Source of the DNA: Pseudomonadota bacterium
Lineage (GTDB): Bacteria; Pseudomonadota; Gammaproteobacteria; Steroidobacterales; Steroidobacteraceae
Assembly: GCA_025357635.1 (NCBI GenBank)
Contig: JANXOV010000077.1
Location: 1 to 39,349, forward strand
Length of the DNA stretch: 39,349 nt
Direction: 5' to 3'
In this document: positions 8,690 through 17,067 of the stretch, in pieces
How the letters are laid out: the number at the start of each line of letters is the position of its first letter
Position numbering within the stretch: position 1 is the stretch's first letter
Notes under the pieces: model-generated
What the model saw: the letters and a program-made list of their open reading frames with translations, nothing else
Databases searched by the model: none
Told to the model about the DNA's origin: nothing
Made by a program: the position numbers and the translations under genes

Positions 8690-9594
8690 TCCCGAACGAT
8701 CCAATCCATAAAGCTGATGACTTCGGGCCTTGTCCTGGCTCTTTCCGTTGTCACCAGATCATATCCGATGTCGGTCGTGACCTTTTCGGGGAACGGATTG
8801 ATGAGCAGGCGAGCCTCGACAAGGCGCCGAAAGACAGGCGTGCTACCGAGAATGACACCCTGACCTGCAATTGCGGCCTGCACGGCGAGATTGTAGTCGC
8901 TGAACCGAAGGCCAGGACCCGGGATGATGTGGCCGGCGCCAATGTGCTTCAGCCACGGCTTCCAGCCCATCCACTTCTTCGTGGACGAAGCCCAACTCAG
9001 CTGCGACAGATCCCAATGCAAGAGCGTCACCCGCTGAAGATCTTCAAGCCGCCTGATTGCAGAACGACCCGTTGTCAGGGTCGGGCTGCAAAATGCGCAC
9101 AATTCCTCATCGAAAAGACGCTCCGTCACCAGACCATCCGTGTGTCTGCTGCCAAAACGGATGGCAACGTCCGCCGCTCCTCGATCCAAGTCGACCAGCT
9201 GCAGCGAGGAGTCAATCAGAACGTCGATATCGGTGTTTCGAGTCCGAAACAGATCCAGGCGTGGTACCAGCCATGCGGTTGCGAAAGACGGTTCAACGGA
9301 AACAATAAGCCGCTTACGCTCTGTCAGCGTGCGCATCTTCTCGACCGAGGCGACGATCTGCCGAAATCCCTGCGCAAGGTCGTCGCGGCCGGCAGTTCCT
9401 TGAGCGGTTAGAGCAAGGCCGCGACCACTTCTTTGCAACAGCGGCGATCCTAGCGTGGCCTCCAGTTTACTCACGAGCTGCTTTACAGCCGCCGGTGACA
9501 CACACAGTTCCTCGGCAGCAAGGCGGTAATTCAAGTGCCGGGAAACGGCCTCGAATGCTCTCAGTGCGTTCAGTGATGGCAGCCAGTCGCTCAT
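8677..9594 (-). CDS. LysR-type transcriptional regulator (GcvA-like)
   Basis: This 305-residue regulator has an N-terminal winged helix-turn-helix (residues ~6-65; LNYRLAAEELCVSPAAVKQL, then LEATLGSPLLQRSGRGLALT) and a periplasmic-binding-like effector domain. The order and wording resemble the GcvA subgroup. It is divergent from the GcvT-like gene across a 185-bp spacer, the usual arrangement for a LysR regulator and its target. Codon third positions are visibly less GC-rich than in neighbouring genes, so it may be acquired. The effector is unknown; an amine or glycine-related ligand would fit the neighbourhood but is inference. Confidence 0.9.
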   Translation of the reverse strand: MSDWLPSLNALRAFEAVSRHLNYRLAAEELCVSPAAVKQLVSKLEATLGSPLLQRSGRGLALTAQGTAGRDDLAQGFRQIVASVEKMRTLTERKRLIVSVEPSFATAWLVPRLDLFRTRNTDIDVLIDSSLQLVDLDRGAADVAIRFGSRHTDGLVTERLFDEELCAFCSPTLTTGRSAIRRLEDLQRVTLLHWDLSQLSWASSTKKWMGWKPWLKHIGAGHIIPGPGLRFSDYNLAVQAAIAGQGVILGSTPVFRRLVEARLLINPFPEKVTTDIGYDLVTTERARTRPEVISFMDWIVREAKS

Positions 9595-9633
9595 TCAATT
9601 GTTAAAATAAACTTACTTCTGGGTTCAGATCAA

Positions 9634-9783
9634 ATGGCTTGTGACAGAGCTAAAATCGCTAATATTATCAAGGAAGATGATATTCATGCCAAGAACAGAG
9701 CCTGCGCCGTTGGTAGACAAACTAAACAACCCGCAGAAACCGCCCATTCGGCACAGCGTTCCCACAAGGAAATGACCCATTGA
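9634..9783 (+). other. Possible 49-codon leader reading frame before the GcvT-like gene
   Basis: An ATG frame runs from here to a TGA that overlaps the TTG proposed as start of the next gene. The predicted peptide (MACDRAKIANIIKEDD...) resembles nothing I know, has no clear ribosome site, and lies in AT-richer spacer. It could be a translated leader coupled to the gene below, or chance. Confidence 0.2.
9661..9684. promoter_or_regulatory. Inverted repeat in the LysR/GcvT spacer, candidate operator
   Basis: AATATTATC and GATGATATT form a 9-bp inverted repeat with one mismatch and a 6-bp spacer. It is AT-rich, lies between a LysR gene and a divergent target, and is a reasonable LysR-type binding site candidate. 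Confidence 0.35.
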
Positions 9784-10944
9784 ATAACTCCATCCATGCC
9801 GACGCCAGAAAAACCGTGCGCGTTAGTTCCCGTCGATTCGAGGCATCGCCGTTTTTCGACTGCTATGTCAATGCCGACACGGTGATGGGCGTCTACGCGG
9901 GGCGTTACTACTCGGTCTTCAATTGGGGAAAATGCCGCCGAAACCTATTGGGCGCTGCGGCGCAAGGCGGTCCTTTATGACGTGCCGGAACGCCCCGTCC
10001 AGATCGAAGGACCCGGCGCCGTTGCATTGATGGAGCGAGTTTTCGCGCGGCGGATTTCCAACCTGAAGGAAGGCCGCGGCCGATACGCCATCGCGTGTAC
10101 GCCGAAGGGTGGCGTGTTCATCGACGGCGTGTTGTTCAATCTGTCGAAGGACCGGTACTGGTATGTGCAGCCCGATGGCGCGCTCGAAGCCTGGCTGCTT
10201 GCGCACAGTGAAGGATTCAATGTAACGATCTCCGATCCTCATTCGCGGGTACTTCAGATACAAGGACCTGCCTCGCTTGCCATCATGAGTGCAGCGTCCG
10301 GCGGCGCCATTGCCGATGGCATGGGTTACTTCCATTCCGGCTTCTTCAATCTCGGCGGGCAGGAACTTTACGTGTCCCGCACGGGTTGGACCGGCGAACT
10401 GGGCTTTGAGATTTACACGCAGGGGAGCAAGACTGACTGCAATCGACTGTGGAAGCATCTGTTCGACGTCGGTGCTCCCCACGGCATGGTGTTCGGAAGC
10501 ATCACGTCGATGGAAATTCGGCGTATTGAAGCCGCGATTCTGGATAACGGTACGGATATGGATGCCACCATGACGCCGTACCAGGCGGGCCTCGGCGCGT
10601 TCGTCGATTTGGATAAGCAGGGCTTTGTAGGGCGTGCCGCGCTTGAGTCGGCAGACCGGCGGACTCTGCTCTACGGACTGAAGTGCGCGGCCACAGCCCC
10701 CTCGATGAACGACACGGTCGTTGACGGGTCCCGCGTAGTCGGGCGGGTTACGGCCGGTGCGCAGTCACCATACCTGAATACTGGCATCGGTTACGTCCGA
10801 TTCAATGAACCTTCGGACTGGGCCGGGCGGACGCTGTCCTTAAAACGCGCAACCGGTGAGTCGCATTCGTGCGAGATCGTGGAACTGCCGTTTTACGACA
10901 AGGACAAGCGCATTCCTCGGGGCATAGACAAGGCAATCCCGTAG
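9780..10944 (+). pseudogene. GcvT/DmdA-like aminomethyltransferase-family gene with a frameshift
   Basis: Two adjacent frames encode one protein. The first (TTG start at 9780, after AAGGAA) reads through FEASPFFDCYVNADTV to SVFNW. The second continues as ENAAETYWALRRKAVLYDVP and goes on to 10944. They join at the GGGGAAAA run at 9925-9932, where one extra base (or two missing) breaks the frame. The joined ~388-residue protein has the folate-binding GcvT fold (VQIEGPGAVALMERVFARRI, VSRTGWTGELGFEIYT, MEIRRIEAAILDNGTD) and resembles the dimethylsulfoniopropionate demethylase (DmdA) branch. Such enzymes move a methyl or methylene group to tetrahydrofolate. If the shift is a sequencing error, this is an intact gene next to an MttB-family methyltransferase. 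Otherwise only the C-terminal part could be made. Confidence 0.8.
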
Positions 10945-11012
10945 ATTCAAGCCACGCATCGCCGAATGCTATGCTAGCCGGGAAGGTCGTGCGACCAATT
11001 CCCGGAGGCCCA

Positions 11013-11162
11013 GTGAAAGGAATATCAGCTCATTCATTCGCGTTAACCCTGGCGCTTGCCGCCATGAGCTTGAGCACCGCCGCAAATGCGCAAGGGTCCG
11101 CCGTCAGCCGCATCCCCGCGTCGGGTGGAGAAGTGGCGTTCGCGCCCAAGCGCAACAAATGA
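11013..11162 (+). CDS. Small exported peptide, 49 residues
   Basis: A GTG start 5 nt after a strong GGAGG (11004-11008) begins a 49-residue product with a clean signal peptide (KGISAHSFALTLALAAMSL..., cleavage after ANA). It leaves a mature peptide of about 24 residues, basic at the end (APKRNK). It lies between the GcvT-like gene and the membrane-protein gene in the same direction. I recognise no family. The signal peptide plus good ribosome site argue that it is translated, despite its size. Confidence 0.55.
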   Translation: MKGISAHSFALTLALAAMSLSTAANAQGSAVSRIPASGGEVAFAPKRNK

Positions 11163-11203
11163 TTCTCTGACACTCTCCGGTTGGTAGAAGATTGGGGTAC
11201 GCA

Positions 11204-11983
11204 ATGGGGGTTTCCATGGAAGCAATAGCAGCAAACGGCTCTGACGTGCGCTCCGATTCGAGGCGCTTCCACCTGTGGATGGCGGGCGTGTTCATCTTGA
11301 TCGCATTTGGCGGCTTTACGCCGTCCTATTGGGCAAGGCTTGCCAGCGGTGGTTTCCATCCGCCGCCGATCATGCACATTCACGGCATCCTGCTGTTCAG
11401 TTGGGTCGTCTTCTATTTCCTGCAAACGGCATGGGTGGCTGCGGGGCGAACACCGACGCACCGCGCCTGGGGGCTGGCTGGAATCGCGCTGTTCAGTGTC
11501 ATGATCTGCTCGATCATCGTCCTGAGAGTCACCCTCATCCGGCTGGACGATGCCCGCGGTTTTGGCGACGCAAGCCGGCGGTTCTCCGCGGTGGCGTTTT
11601 GCGCGCTGCCGGTGATGATCGGCCTTTTCGCTCTGGCCATCGCCAACGTGCGCAAGCCTGACGTCCACAAGCGGCTCATGTTCGTCTTGATGACGGGCCT
11701 GATGATTCCGGCCATCGCGCGGGTGTTTATTGCGGTATTGGCGCCGCCCGGTGCCCAGGACGGCGCGCCACCGCCGGCCTGGGTATCGATCCCGCCGGGC
11801 CTTGTTGCCTATGTGTTGATCGTCGCGGCCATGCTGTACGACTGGCGCACGCGCGGCCGGCCGCACAAGGTGTATGTCTACGGCGGTCTGGCTGTCGTGT
11901 CTGCCAACATCGCGGCAGTCTTGATTTCGGGCACCCCGGCCTGGATGAACACGGCAAAATTTTTGCAGAGCCTCGGCGGTTGA
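11204..11983 (+). CDS. Seven-helix integral membrane protein of unknown function
   Basis: The 259-residue protein has seven predicted hydrophobic helices, beginning FHLWMAGVFILIAFGGF, then HIHGILLFSWVVFYFLQTAW, and so on to a last helix near VYVYGGLAVVSANIAAVLI. Conserved-looking polar spots are His in IMHIHG, Arg in RAWGLAG and PDVHKR between helices 4 and 5. I chose the ATG at 11204 over a TTG 12 nt upstream. The stop overlaps the start of the MttB-family gene (TTGA), so the two are translated together. Function is unknown; candidates include a haem- or quinone-linked membrane partner or a permease. Confidence 0.75.
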   Translation: MGVSMEAIAANGSDVRSDSRRFHLWMAGVFILIAFGGFTPSYWARLASGGFHPPPIMHIHGILLFSWVVFYFLQTAWVAAGRTPTHRAWGLAGIALFSVMICSIIVLRVTLIRLDDARGFGDASRRFSAVAFCALPVMIGLFALAIANVRKPDVHKRLMFVLMTGLMIPAIARVFIAVLAPPGAQDGAPPPAWVSIPPGLVAYVLIVAAMLYDWRTRGRPHKVYVYGGLAVVSANIAAVLISGTPAWMNTAKFLQSLGG

Positions 11984-13515
11984 GCGACCTCCCAGCATCG
12001 CCCCGCCGGCGTGATCGCAGCCGCGCGGCCCGATCCATCGGCCCGTCACTGGCGCCGCTGCCGCGGCTTACCAACCACTGGGCGCCGCTGGAAATTCTTG
12101 ACGCCGAGCAGGTCGAGCGCATTCTCACCGCGGCCTTTCGGGTTCTGGAAGAGGCGGGCCTGGAGATCCGCAGCGCTGCGGCGCGCGCTGCATTTCGTCA
12201 CGGCGGGGCAATGGTCGATGAGGATACGCAGATGGTCCGTCTTGGGCGCGAGGTCGTCGAGGCGCATCTGGCCCACGCGCCGGAACGGTTCGTGCTTCAT
12301 GCCAGAAATCCGCTACGGGATCTGCACGTCGGCGGCAACGTGGTCAATTTCGGTCCGGTCAACGGCGCGCCTAACATCAGCGATCTGGAAGGCGGACGCC
12401 GTTACGGGGATCTGGAAGCGTTCCGCAATATTCTCAAACTCACGCACACGCTGGGGATTCTGCATTGGCAGGGCGGCATCGTGGTCGAGCCGGTCGATGT
12501 GCCGGTGGCTACCCGGCATCTGGCCACCTACCAGGCCCACGTCGAGTGCGCAGACATCGTATGGGCCGCGCGCGGCGTTGGTGGCGTGCAGGCGCAGGAT
12601 GCGATAGCGATATCGGCCATTGAACACCGCTGCACGATCGAAGAGCTGGCCGTGCGCCCGACATTGATGACCGTCACGAACGTCAATTCCCCGCGCCGTG
12701 TCGACGAAGAGATACTCGACAACATCATGATCATGGCCCGTCATGGCCAGTGTGTGGTCATCACGCCGTTCACGCTGATGGGGGCCATGGCGCCGATCAC
12801 GCTGGCCGGAGCGCTGGTACAGCAGACGGCTGAAAGTCTGGCCATCATCACCTTGTGTCAGATGCTGCGGCCCGGCACGCCTTGCGTGATGGGTGGTTTT
12901 ACCTCGAACGTCGATATGCGCACCGGCTCCCCGGCGTTCGGTACGCCGGAGTATGTCAATGCGGTGCTGGCGGGTGCGCAGATCGGGCGCCGGCTCAAGA
13001 TCCCGGTCCGCACGAGCGCGGTGAACGCATCGCCGGTCGTGGATGCGCAGTCCACCTATGAGACTGCGTTTTCATTGCAGGCGGCGATCCTCAGTCACAG
13101 TCACCTGATCAACCATGCCGCAGGCTGGCTGGAAGGCGGCCTGTCCGCTTCGTTGGAAAAAATCGTCGTGGATGCCGAATTGCTGCGCAACTGGGCTGAG
13201 ATGCTCAAGCCGGTGAGCTTCGATGATGACGATCTTGCGGTCGAGGCGATCTCGGCGGTTGCGGCGGGCGGACATTTTTTCGGCGCGCCGCATACGCTGG
13301 CCCGCTACGAATCTGCGTTCTATCGCCCGCTACTGTCGGACTGGTCGAACTTCGAGAACTGGACTGAGGCGGGTGCGCGCAATGCCACGCAACGCGCCAC
13401 CGGCATCTGGAAGAAGATGCTGGCCGACTATGTGCCGCCGCCGCTCGATCCGGCGATCAAGGAGGCGATCGAGGACTACGTGGCGCGCAGGACGCAGCAG
13501 ATCGGCGCCGCGTGA
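11980..13515 (+). CDS. Trimethylamine methyltransferase (MttB) family protein, non-pyrrolysine
   Basis: This 511-residue TIM-barrel protein belongs to the MttB superfamily, whose members transfer a methyl group from trimethylamine or a quaternary amine such as glycine betaine to a corrinoid protein. Typical segments are NFGPVNGAPNISDLEGGRRY, PVDVPVATRHLATYQAH and CVMGGFTSNVDMRTGSPAFG. No in-frame TAG interrupts it, so it lacks pyrrolysine; such members include betaine methyltransferases. A corrinoid protein and its reactivase are not in this window. It starts at TTG overlapping the upstream stop, and its own stop overlaps the next start (GTGA). It is the centre of the plus-strand methyl-transfer unit. 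Confidence 0.9.
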   Translation: MSDLPASPRRRDRSRAARSIGPSLAPLPRLTNHWAPLEILDAEQVERILTAAFRVLEEAGLEIRSAAARAAFRHGGAMVDEDTQMVRLGREVVEAHLAHAPERFVLHARNPLRDLHVGGNVVNFGPVNGAPNISDLEGGRRYGDLEAFRNILKLTHTLGILHWQGGIVVEPVDVPVATRHLATYQAHVECADIVWAARGVGGVQAQDAIAISAIEHRCTIEELAVRPTLMTVTNVNSPRRVDEEILDNIMIMARHGQCVVITPFTLMGAMAPITLAGALVQQTAESLAIITLCQMLRPGTPCVMGGFTSNVDMRTGSPAFGTPEYVNAVLAGAQIGRRLKIPVRTSAVNASPVVDAQSTYETAFSLQAAILSHSHLINHAAGWLEGGLSASLEKIVVDAELLRNWAEMLKPVSFDDDDLAVEAISAVAAGGHFFGAPHTLARYESAFYRPLLSDWSNFENWTEAGARNATQRATGIWKKMLADYVPPPLDPAIKEAIEDYVARRTQQIGAA

Positions 13516-14327
13516 CCGTGCGGATCATGAACGCCCGCATGTATGCGGTGACGCCCGACATCGAAGCCGGCTGGCGCGAGCTGCTCGAGCAGATCACGCG
13601 GGAGGCGGGCGTTGAGCTGTCCTATGTGCCGTATCCGGCGCCGCAGCCGCTCGAGCAGCTCTGGTCGCGGCCGGATCTGGGAGCGGTGTTCATGTGCGGC
13701 TTCCCGATCGCCTTGCAACTCGCGCCGGTCATTCCGATCGCGGCGCCGATTCCGCGGGCCGGCTGGGCGGCCGGCCGCGCCGTATACCGCACCGATCTGA
13801 TCGTGCGCAAGGATGCTCCGTACCAAAGACTGGAGGACACTTTCGGCGCGCGCGCAGGCTTTACCGTCGCGCACTCTCATTCCGGGTTCAACGCGCTGCG
13901 GCACCACTTGCTGTCCTTTCGAACCGCGCAGCGGCCGACGCTGTATGCCGAAATGGTCGGCAATCTGGTCACCGCGCGCAATGTGCTGGACAGCATCGCA
14001 AGCGGGCGCATCGACGTGGGTCCGCTGGATGCCTATTGGCACCTGCTGATTGCGCGCAGCGCGCCGCAGCTGACGGCAAACATTCGGGTGCTGACATCGA
14101 CAGACCTGGCGCCCATGCCCGCCTTCGTCGCTGCCGCGGCGACGCCTGCGGACGTGGTGCAAAGGCTGCGTGACGCGTTTTTGAGTGCTGCCGCGCGAGC
14201 GTGGTTCGCCTCCGCCGGCGATCTGTTGCAGATCGATGGCTTTGCCGCGGTGAACGAGGCGACCTATGCGCCGCTGCTGGAATGGGACCGGGCTGCGAGG
14301 GCGGCCGGCTATGAATTGCCGGCCTGA
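13512..14327 (+). CDS. PhnD/SsuA-like substrate-binding protein without signal peptide
   Basis: This 271-residue protein has the type 2 periplasmic-binding fold of the PhnD/SsuA family: RIMNARMYAVTPDIEAGW at the N-terminus, TFGARAGFTVAHSHSGFNAL in the hinge region, and IASGRIDVGPLDAYWHLL, as in PhnD ('G..D.G..D'). No signal peptide, lipobox or membrane helix is present, so unlike transporter-bound relatives it should stay in the cytosol. It overlaps the MttB-family gene by 4 nt (GTGA), implying a shared job, possibly ligand delivery or sensing. Its 3' end overlaps the convergent desaturase gene by 19 bp. Confidence 0.8.
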   Translation: MTVRIMNARMYAVTPDIEAGWRELLEQITREAGVELSYVPYPAPQPLEQLWSRPDLGAVFMCGFPIALQLAPVIPIAAPIPRAGWAAGRAVYRTDLIVRKDAPYQRLEDTFGARAGFTVAHSHSGFNALRHHLLSFRTAQRPTLYAEMVGNLVTARNVLDSIASGRIDVGPLDAYWHLLIARSAPQLTANIRVLTSTDLAPMPAFVAAAATPADVVQRLRDAFLSAAARAWFASAGDLLQIDGFAAVNEATYAPLLEWDRAARAAGYELPA

Positions 14328-15316
14328 TCGAGCGCTGCGCGCGCATGCGGCCCGCCCGCCGCTTGTGCGGGTACGCGCCCATCCGGATGCTCGATCACAT
14401 CATGCGGGCGAAACAAAAAGCGCCGCGCCAAATCGAAATACGTGCGATAGACGAGGGCGCCGTTCTCGGCGATGAGCCGGTCGCGCGTGAGGCGATAGCG
14501 CGCGTTGTACCGGTACCAAGGAATCATCGGGGCTTCGTGATGCAGCGCGTGCAGGTTGTTGAACAGGAACAGCGGGCCCAGTATCCGCGATCCTTCGACG
14601 ATTGCCGTGCGCTCACGCGCCGCGGGCCGCGCGCGGTGTTCGGCGAAGGAGCGGATCAGCAGGATGCCGTTCCCCGGAATCACCATGGCGAGCACATACA
14701 TCCACAGGGGAATGCCGCAAACGAGCGTCACCCACGCCACCACCGGCACACACCACAGCAGGTGTTCGAGCCAGATGGCGCGAAGTTCGCCTTCGTTGCG
14801 GATGACGCTGCGCAGATGCTTGTGCAGAAACATGCCGATGCGCCAGAAGCTGCCGATGAGGACGCGTCCGGCGAGGGTCTGCTGAATGCGCAGCATGGCG
14901 CGATTGAACGAGCTGCGCCGCGCCCAGTCGGCCGGCGTCCAATAGAAGGATTCCGGATCATCCAGCGGATCGGTGATCCGCGCATCGAGGTGATGCGCGA
15001 GATGTTCGTTCCGATACACCATGAAAGGCAGCCATAAGGACAAGGGCACAATGCCCATCAGCCGGTTGGCGCGCGCATTGCGGGTCGGATGTCCGTGGAT
15101 GATTTCATGCTGCAGCGAACTGTGCAGCGTGAGCAACACCGCGGTGACCGGCGCAACCAGCGCCAACGGCCAGTAGCGATAGGCCCAGGTGATGGCAAGC
15201 CACCCCCCATAGGTGGCGAGAACGAGAAACACCGTGGGCGCTTCAATCGGTGCAATGTGCCCGGTGCGCGCGGCGCGGGCGCTGCGTTCGCTTCGATCGG
15301 CTGGCGTTGCTGTCAT
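14309..15316 (-). CDS. Membrane fatty-acid-desaturase/hydroxylase family protein
   Basis: The ATG at 15316 gives 335 residues; an upstream TTG is less likely. The three histidine boxes of diiron membrane desaturases are present: HEIIHGH (His70/74/76), HLAHH (His105/108/109) and HALHH (His256/259/260), with another His in FAEH (227) between them. There are about four to five hydrophobic helices (TVFLVLATYGGWLAITWAY; LWMYVLAMVIPGNGILLI). Family members hydroxylate or desaturate lipids, but relatives act on small molecules. It is the last gene of the minus-strand transporter unit, 75 bp below the permease, so a role in quaternary-amine oxidation is possible. Membrane-lipid adaptation is the alternative. 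Confidence 0.85.
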   Translation of the reverse strand: MTATPADRSERSARAARTGHIAPIEAPTVFLVLATYGGWLAITWAYRYWPLALVAPVTAVLLTLHSSLQHEIIHGHPTRNARANRLMGIVPLSLWLPFMVYRNEHLAHHLDARITDPLDDPESFYWTPADWARRSSFNRAMLRIQQTLAGRVLIGSFWRIGMFLHKHLRSVIRNEGELRAIWLEHLLWCVPVVAWVTLVCGIPLWMYVLAMVIPGNGILLIRSFAEHRARPAARERTAIVEGSRILGPLFLFNNLHALHHEAPMIPWYRYNARYRLTRDRLIAENGALVYRTYFDLARRFLFRPHDVIEHPDGRVPAQAAGGPHARAALDQAGNS

Positions 15317-15391
15317 GGATGGGGTGATTGTAACCAAAGTCGCTGCACGAGGTCGTTGAACCGTGAGCCGGCCGTGGCGTGGTTGCCCTGC

Positions 15392-16132
15392 TCAGTCGAT
15401 CCGTGCCGCCTTGAACATCCGCCGCTCGATCGCGGACATCGCGTCATACAACAAGATCGCCATCAGCCCGGTCACCAGGCCGCCCTGCAGGATGAACGCC
15501 GTGTTGTTGGACAATAGTCCGGCAATGATCACCTCGCCCAGTCCCTTGGCAGCCACGGTGGAGCCGATGGTCGCCGTGCCGACATTGATCACCAGCGACA
15601 GCCGTACGCCTTCAAGGATCAGCGGCATCGCCAGTGGCAGCTCGACCGACATCAGGCGCTGGCGGGCGCTCATGCCCATTCCGCTCGCGGCCTCGAGCAG
15701 CGCCGGCGGGCAGGTTTGCAGCCCGATGAGGGTGTTCTCGAAAATCGGCAGCAGGCCGTAGGCGAACAGCGCGATCAAGGTCGGCTTCTCACCGAAACCG
15801 ACCAGCGGCACGGCGAGCGCCAGGATCGCCACGGGCGGGAACGTCTGACCCAGATTCACGAGTGAGCGCGACAACGGTAAAAACTCCGCGCCGCTACCGC
15901 GTGTCACCAGGATCCCGAGACTGACGGCGACGAGCGTGCTCGCGGCAGCCGCAAGACAAACTGTCCCCAGATGCGAAAGCGCCAGCGACAGCAGATTGCC
16001 CTGATCGTAGATCGGCGGCGCACCGTATTGCGTGAACGGCGCGAAGACCGGTGCGAAACTCTGCGGCGTCAGTAGGAATGCCGTCAGCAGGCCCAATGCG
16101 GTCAGTCGCAGGATGACGGCGATTCCCGGCAT
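15392..16132 (-). CDS. Quaternary-amine ABC transporter permease (OpuCD/ProW-like)
   Basis: From the ATG that overlaps the ATPase stop by one base (TGATG), this is a 246-residue inner-membrane permease. Helices include VILRLTALGLLTAFLLTP, LVAVSLGILV, PPVAILALAVPLVGF and LSLVINVGTATIGST. The EAA loop that contacts the ATPase reads EAASGMGMSARQRLMSVELP. A longer in-frame reading adds 33 basic residues that overlap the ATPase gene and is rejected. It is the second permease of the binding protein-permease-ATPase-permease unit. Confidence 0.88.
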   Translation of the reverse strand: MPGIAVILRLTALGLLTAFLLTPQSFAPVFAPFTQYGAPPIYDQGNLLSLALSHLGTVCLAAAASTLVAVSLGILVTRGSGAEFLPLSRSLVNLGQTFPPVAILALAVPLVGFGEKPTLIALFAYGLLPIFENTLIGLQTCPPALLEAASGMGMSARQRLMSVELPLAMPLILEGVRLSLVINVGTATIGSTVAAKGLGEVIIAGLLSNNTAFILQGGLVTGLMAILLYDAMSAIERRMFKAARID

Positions 16133-17067
16133 CAGCGCGAGCGCCCGTGCGACAGAATGGCGGCGACAGTGAGGTGGCCGCGCGGCCGGCCCTCTGTGTC
16201 CAGAACGTTCGCTGCATCGGCGCCTCGCCATACCAGATCGGAGAGCACGTCTCGCAACGAGGCAGAAGCCGCGACGCTGATTCCCGCGGTGGCGCCGGGA
16301 ATCGCCGCCTCGCCTGCGCTGGTCAGCGACAGCAGCCGCAGCGCGCGATCCGCGCTCCCCGTCATGAGCGTCACCAAGGGGTCCGCCGGCTGAGTGAGCA
16401 GCGCGGCCGGCCGGTCACATTGCAGCACTTTGCCATGGCTCATCACGGCCACCTGATCCCCGAGCCGGAACGCTTCGTCGATGTCATGCGTCACCAGCAC
16501 GATGGTCGTGCCGAATCGCCGCTGAATGTCGAGCAGATCATCCTGCGCCTTTGCGCGGATGACCGGGTCGAGCGCGCCGAATGGCTCATCCATCAACAGC
16601 ACAGCAGGTTCAGCGGCGAGCGCGCGTGCCACACCCACGCGCTGCTGTTGACCGCCCGACAGTTGATGCGGAAACTTGTGCGCGAATACGCCCGGATCGA
16701 GCTGGAAGATCTCAAGCAGTTCGGTGACCCGGGCATCGATGCGAGCCTCCGGCCATTCCAACAGACGCGGCACCGTGGCGATGTTCTGCGCGATGCTCCG
16801 ATGCGGGAACAGTCCGTGTCCCTGGATTGCGTAGCCGATCCGGCGCCGCAGCAGGTGCGCAGGCTCGCTGGCCGTGTCTTTTTCATCGATCAGCACGCGT
16901 CCCTGGCTGGGCTCAACCAGGCGGTTGATCATGCGCAGCAGCGTGGATTTCCCAGAGCCTGAAGTGCCGACGATGACGGTGATGGAATTGCGCTCGATGT
17001 TCATCGACACGCCGTCGACGACAGCCGAATCGCCGTACCTCTTGGTGATGTTCTCGATGCGGATCAT
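16132..17067 (-). CDS. Quaternary-amine (glycine betaine/carnitine/choline) ABC transporter ATPase
   Basis: The 311-residue ATPase begins MIRIENITKRYG; the frame extends far upstream but the ATG at 17067 overlaps the upstream permease stop (ATGA), the natural start. Motifs: Walker A GTSGSGKST (34-42), Q-loop near Gln82, signature LSGGQQQRVGVARAL (136-150), Walker B VLLMDEPFGALDP (from 156), and the H-loop in LVTHDIDEAF. About 60 C-terminal residues (ASASLRDVLSDLVWRGADAA...) look like a single degenerate CBS unit, common in OpuA/OpuC-type ATPases, where CBS units sense ionic strength. It drives import at the cytosolic face. Confidence 0.95.
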   Translation of the reverse strand: MIRIENITKRYGDSAVVDGVSMNIERNSITVIVGTSGSGKSTLLRMINRLVEPSQGRVLIDEKDTASEPAHLLRRRIGYAIQGHGLFPHRSIAQNIATVPRLLEWPEARIDARVTELLEIFQLDPGVFAHKFPHQLSGGQQQRVGVARALAAEPAVLLMDEPFGALDPVIRAKAQDDLLDIQRRFGTTIVLVTHDIDEAFRLGDQVAVMSHGKVLQCDRPAALLTQPADPLVTLMTGSADRALRLLSLTSAGEAAIPGATAGISVAASASLRDVLSDLVWRGADAANVLDTEGRPRGHLTVAAILSHGRSR

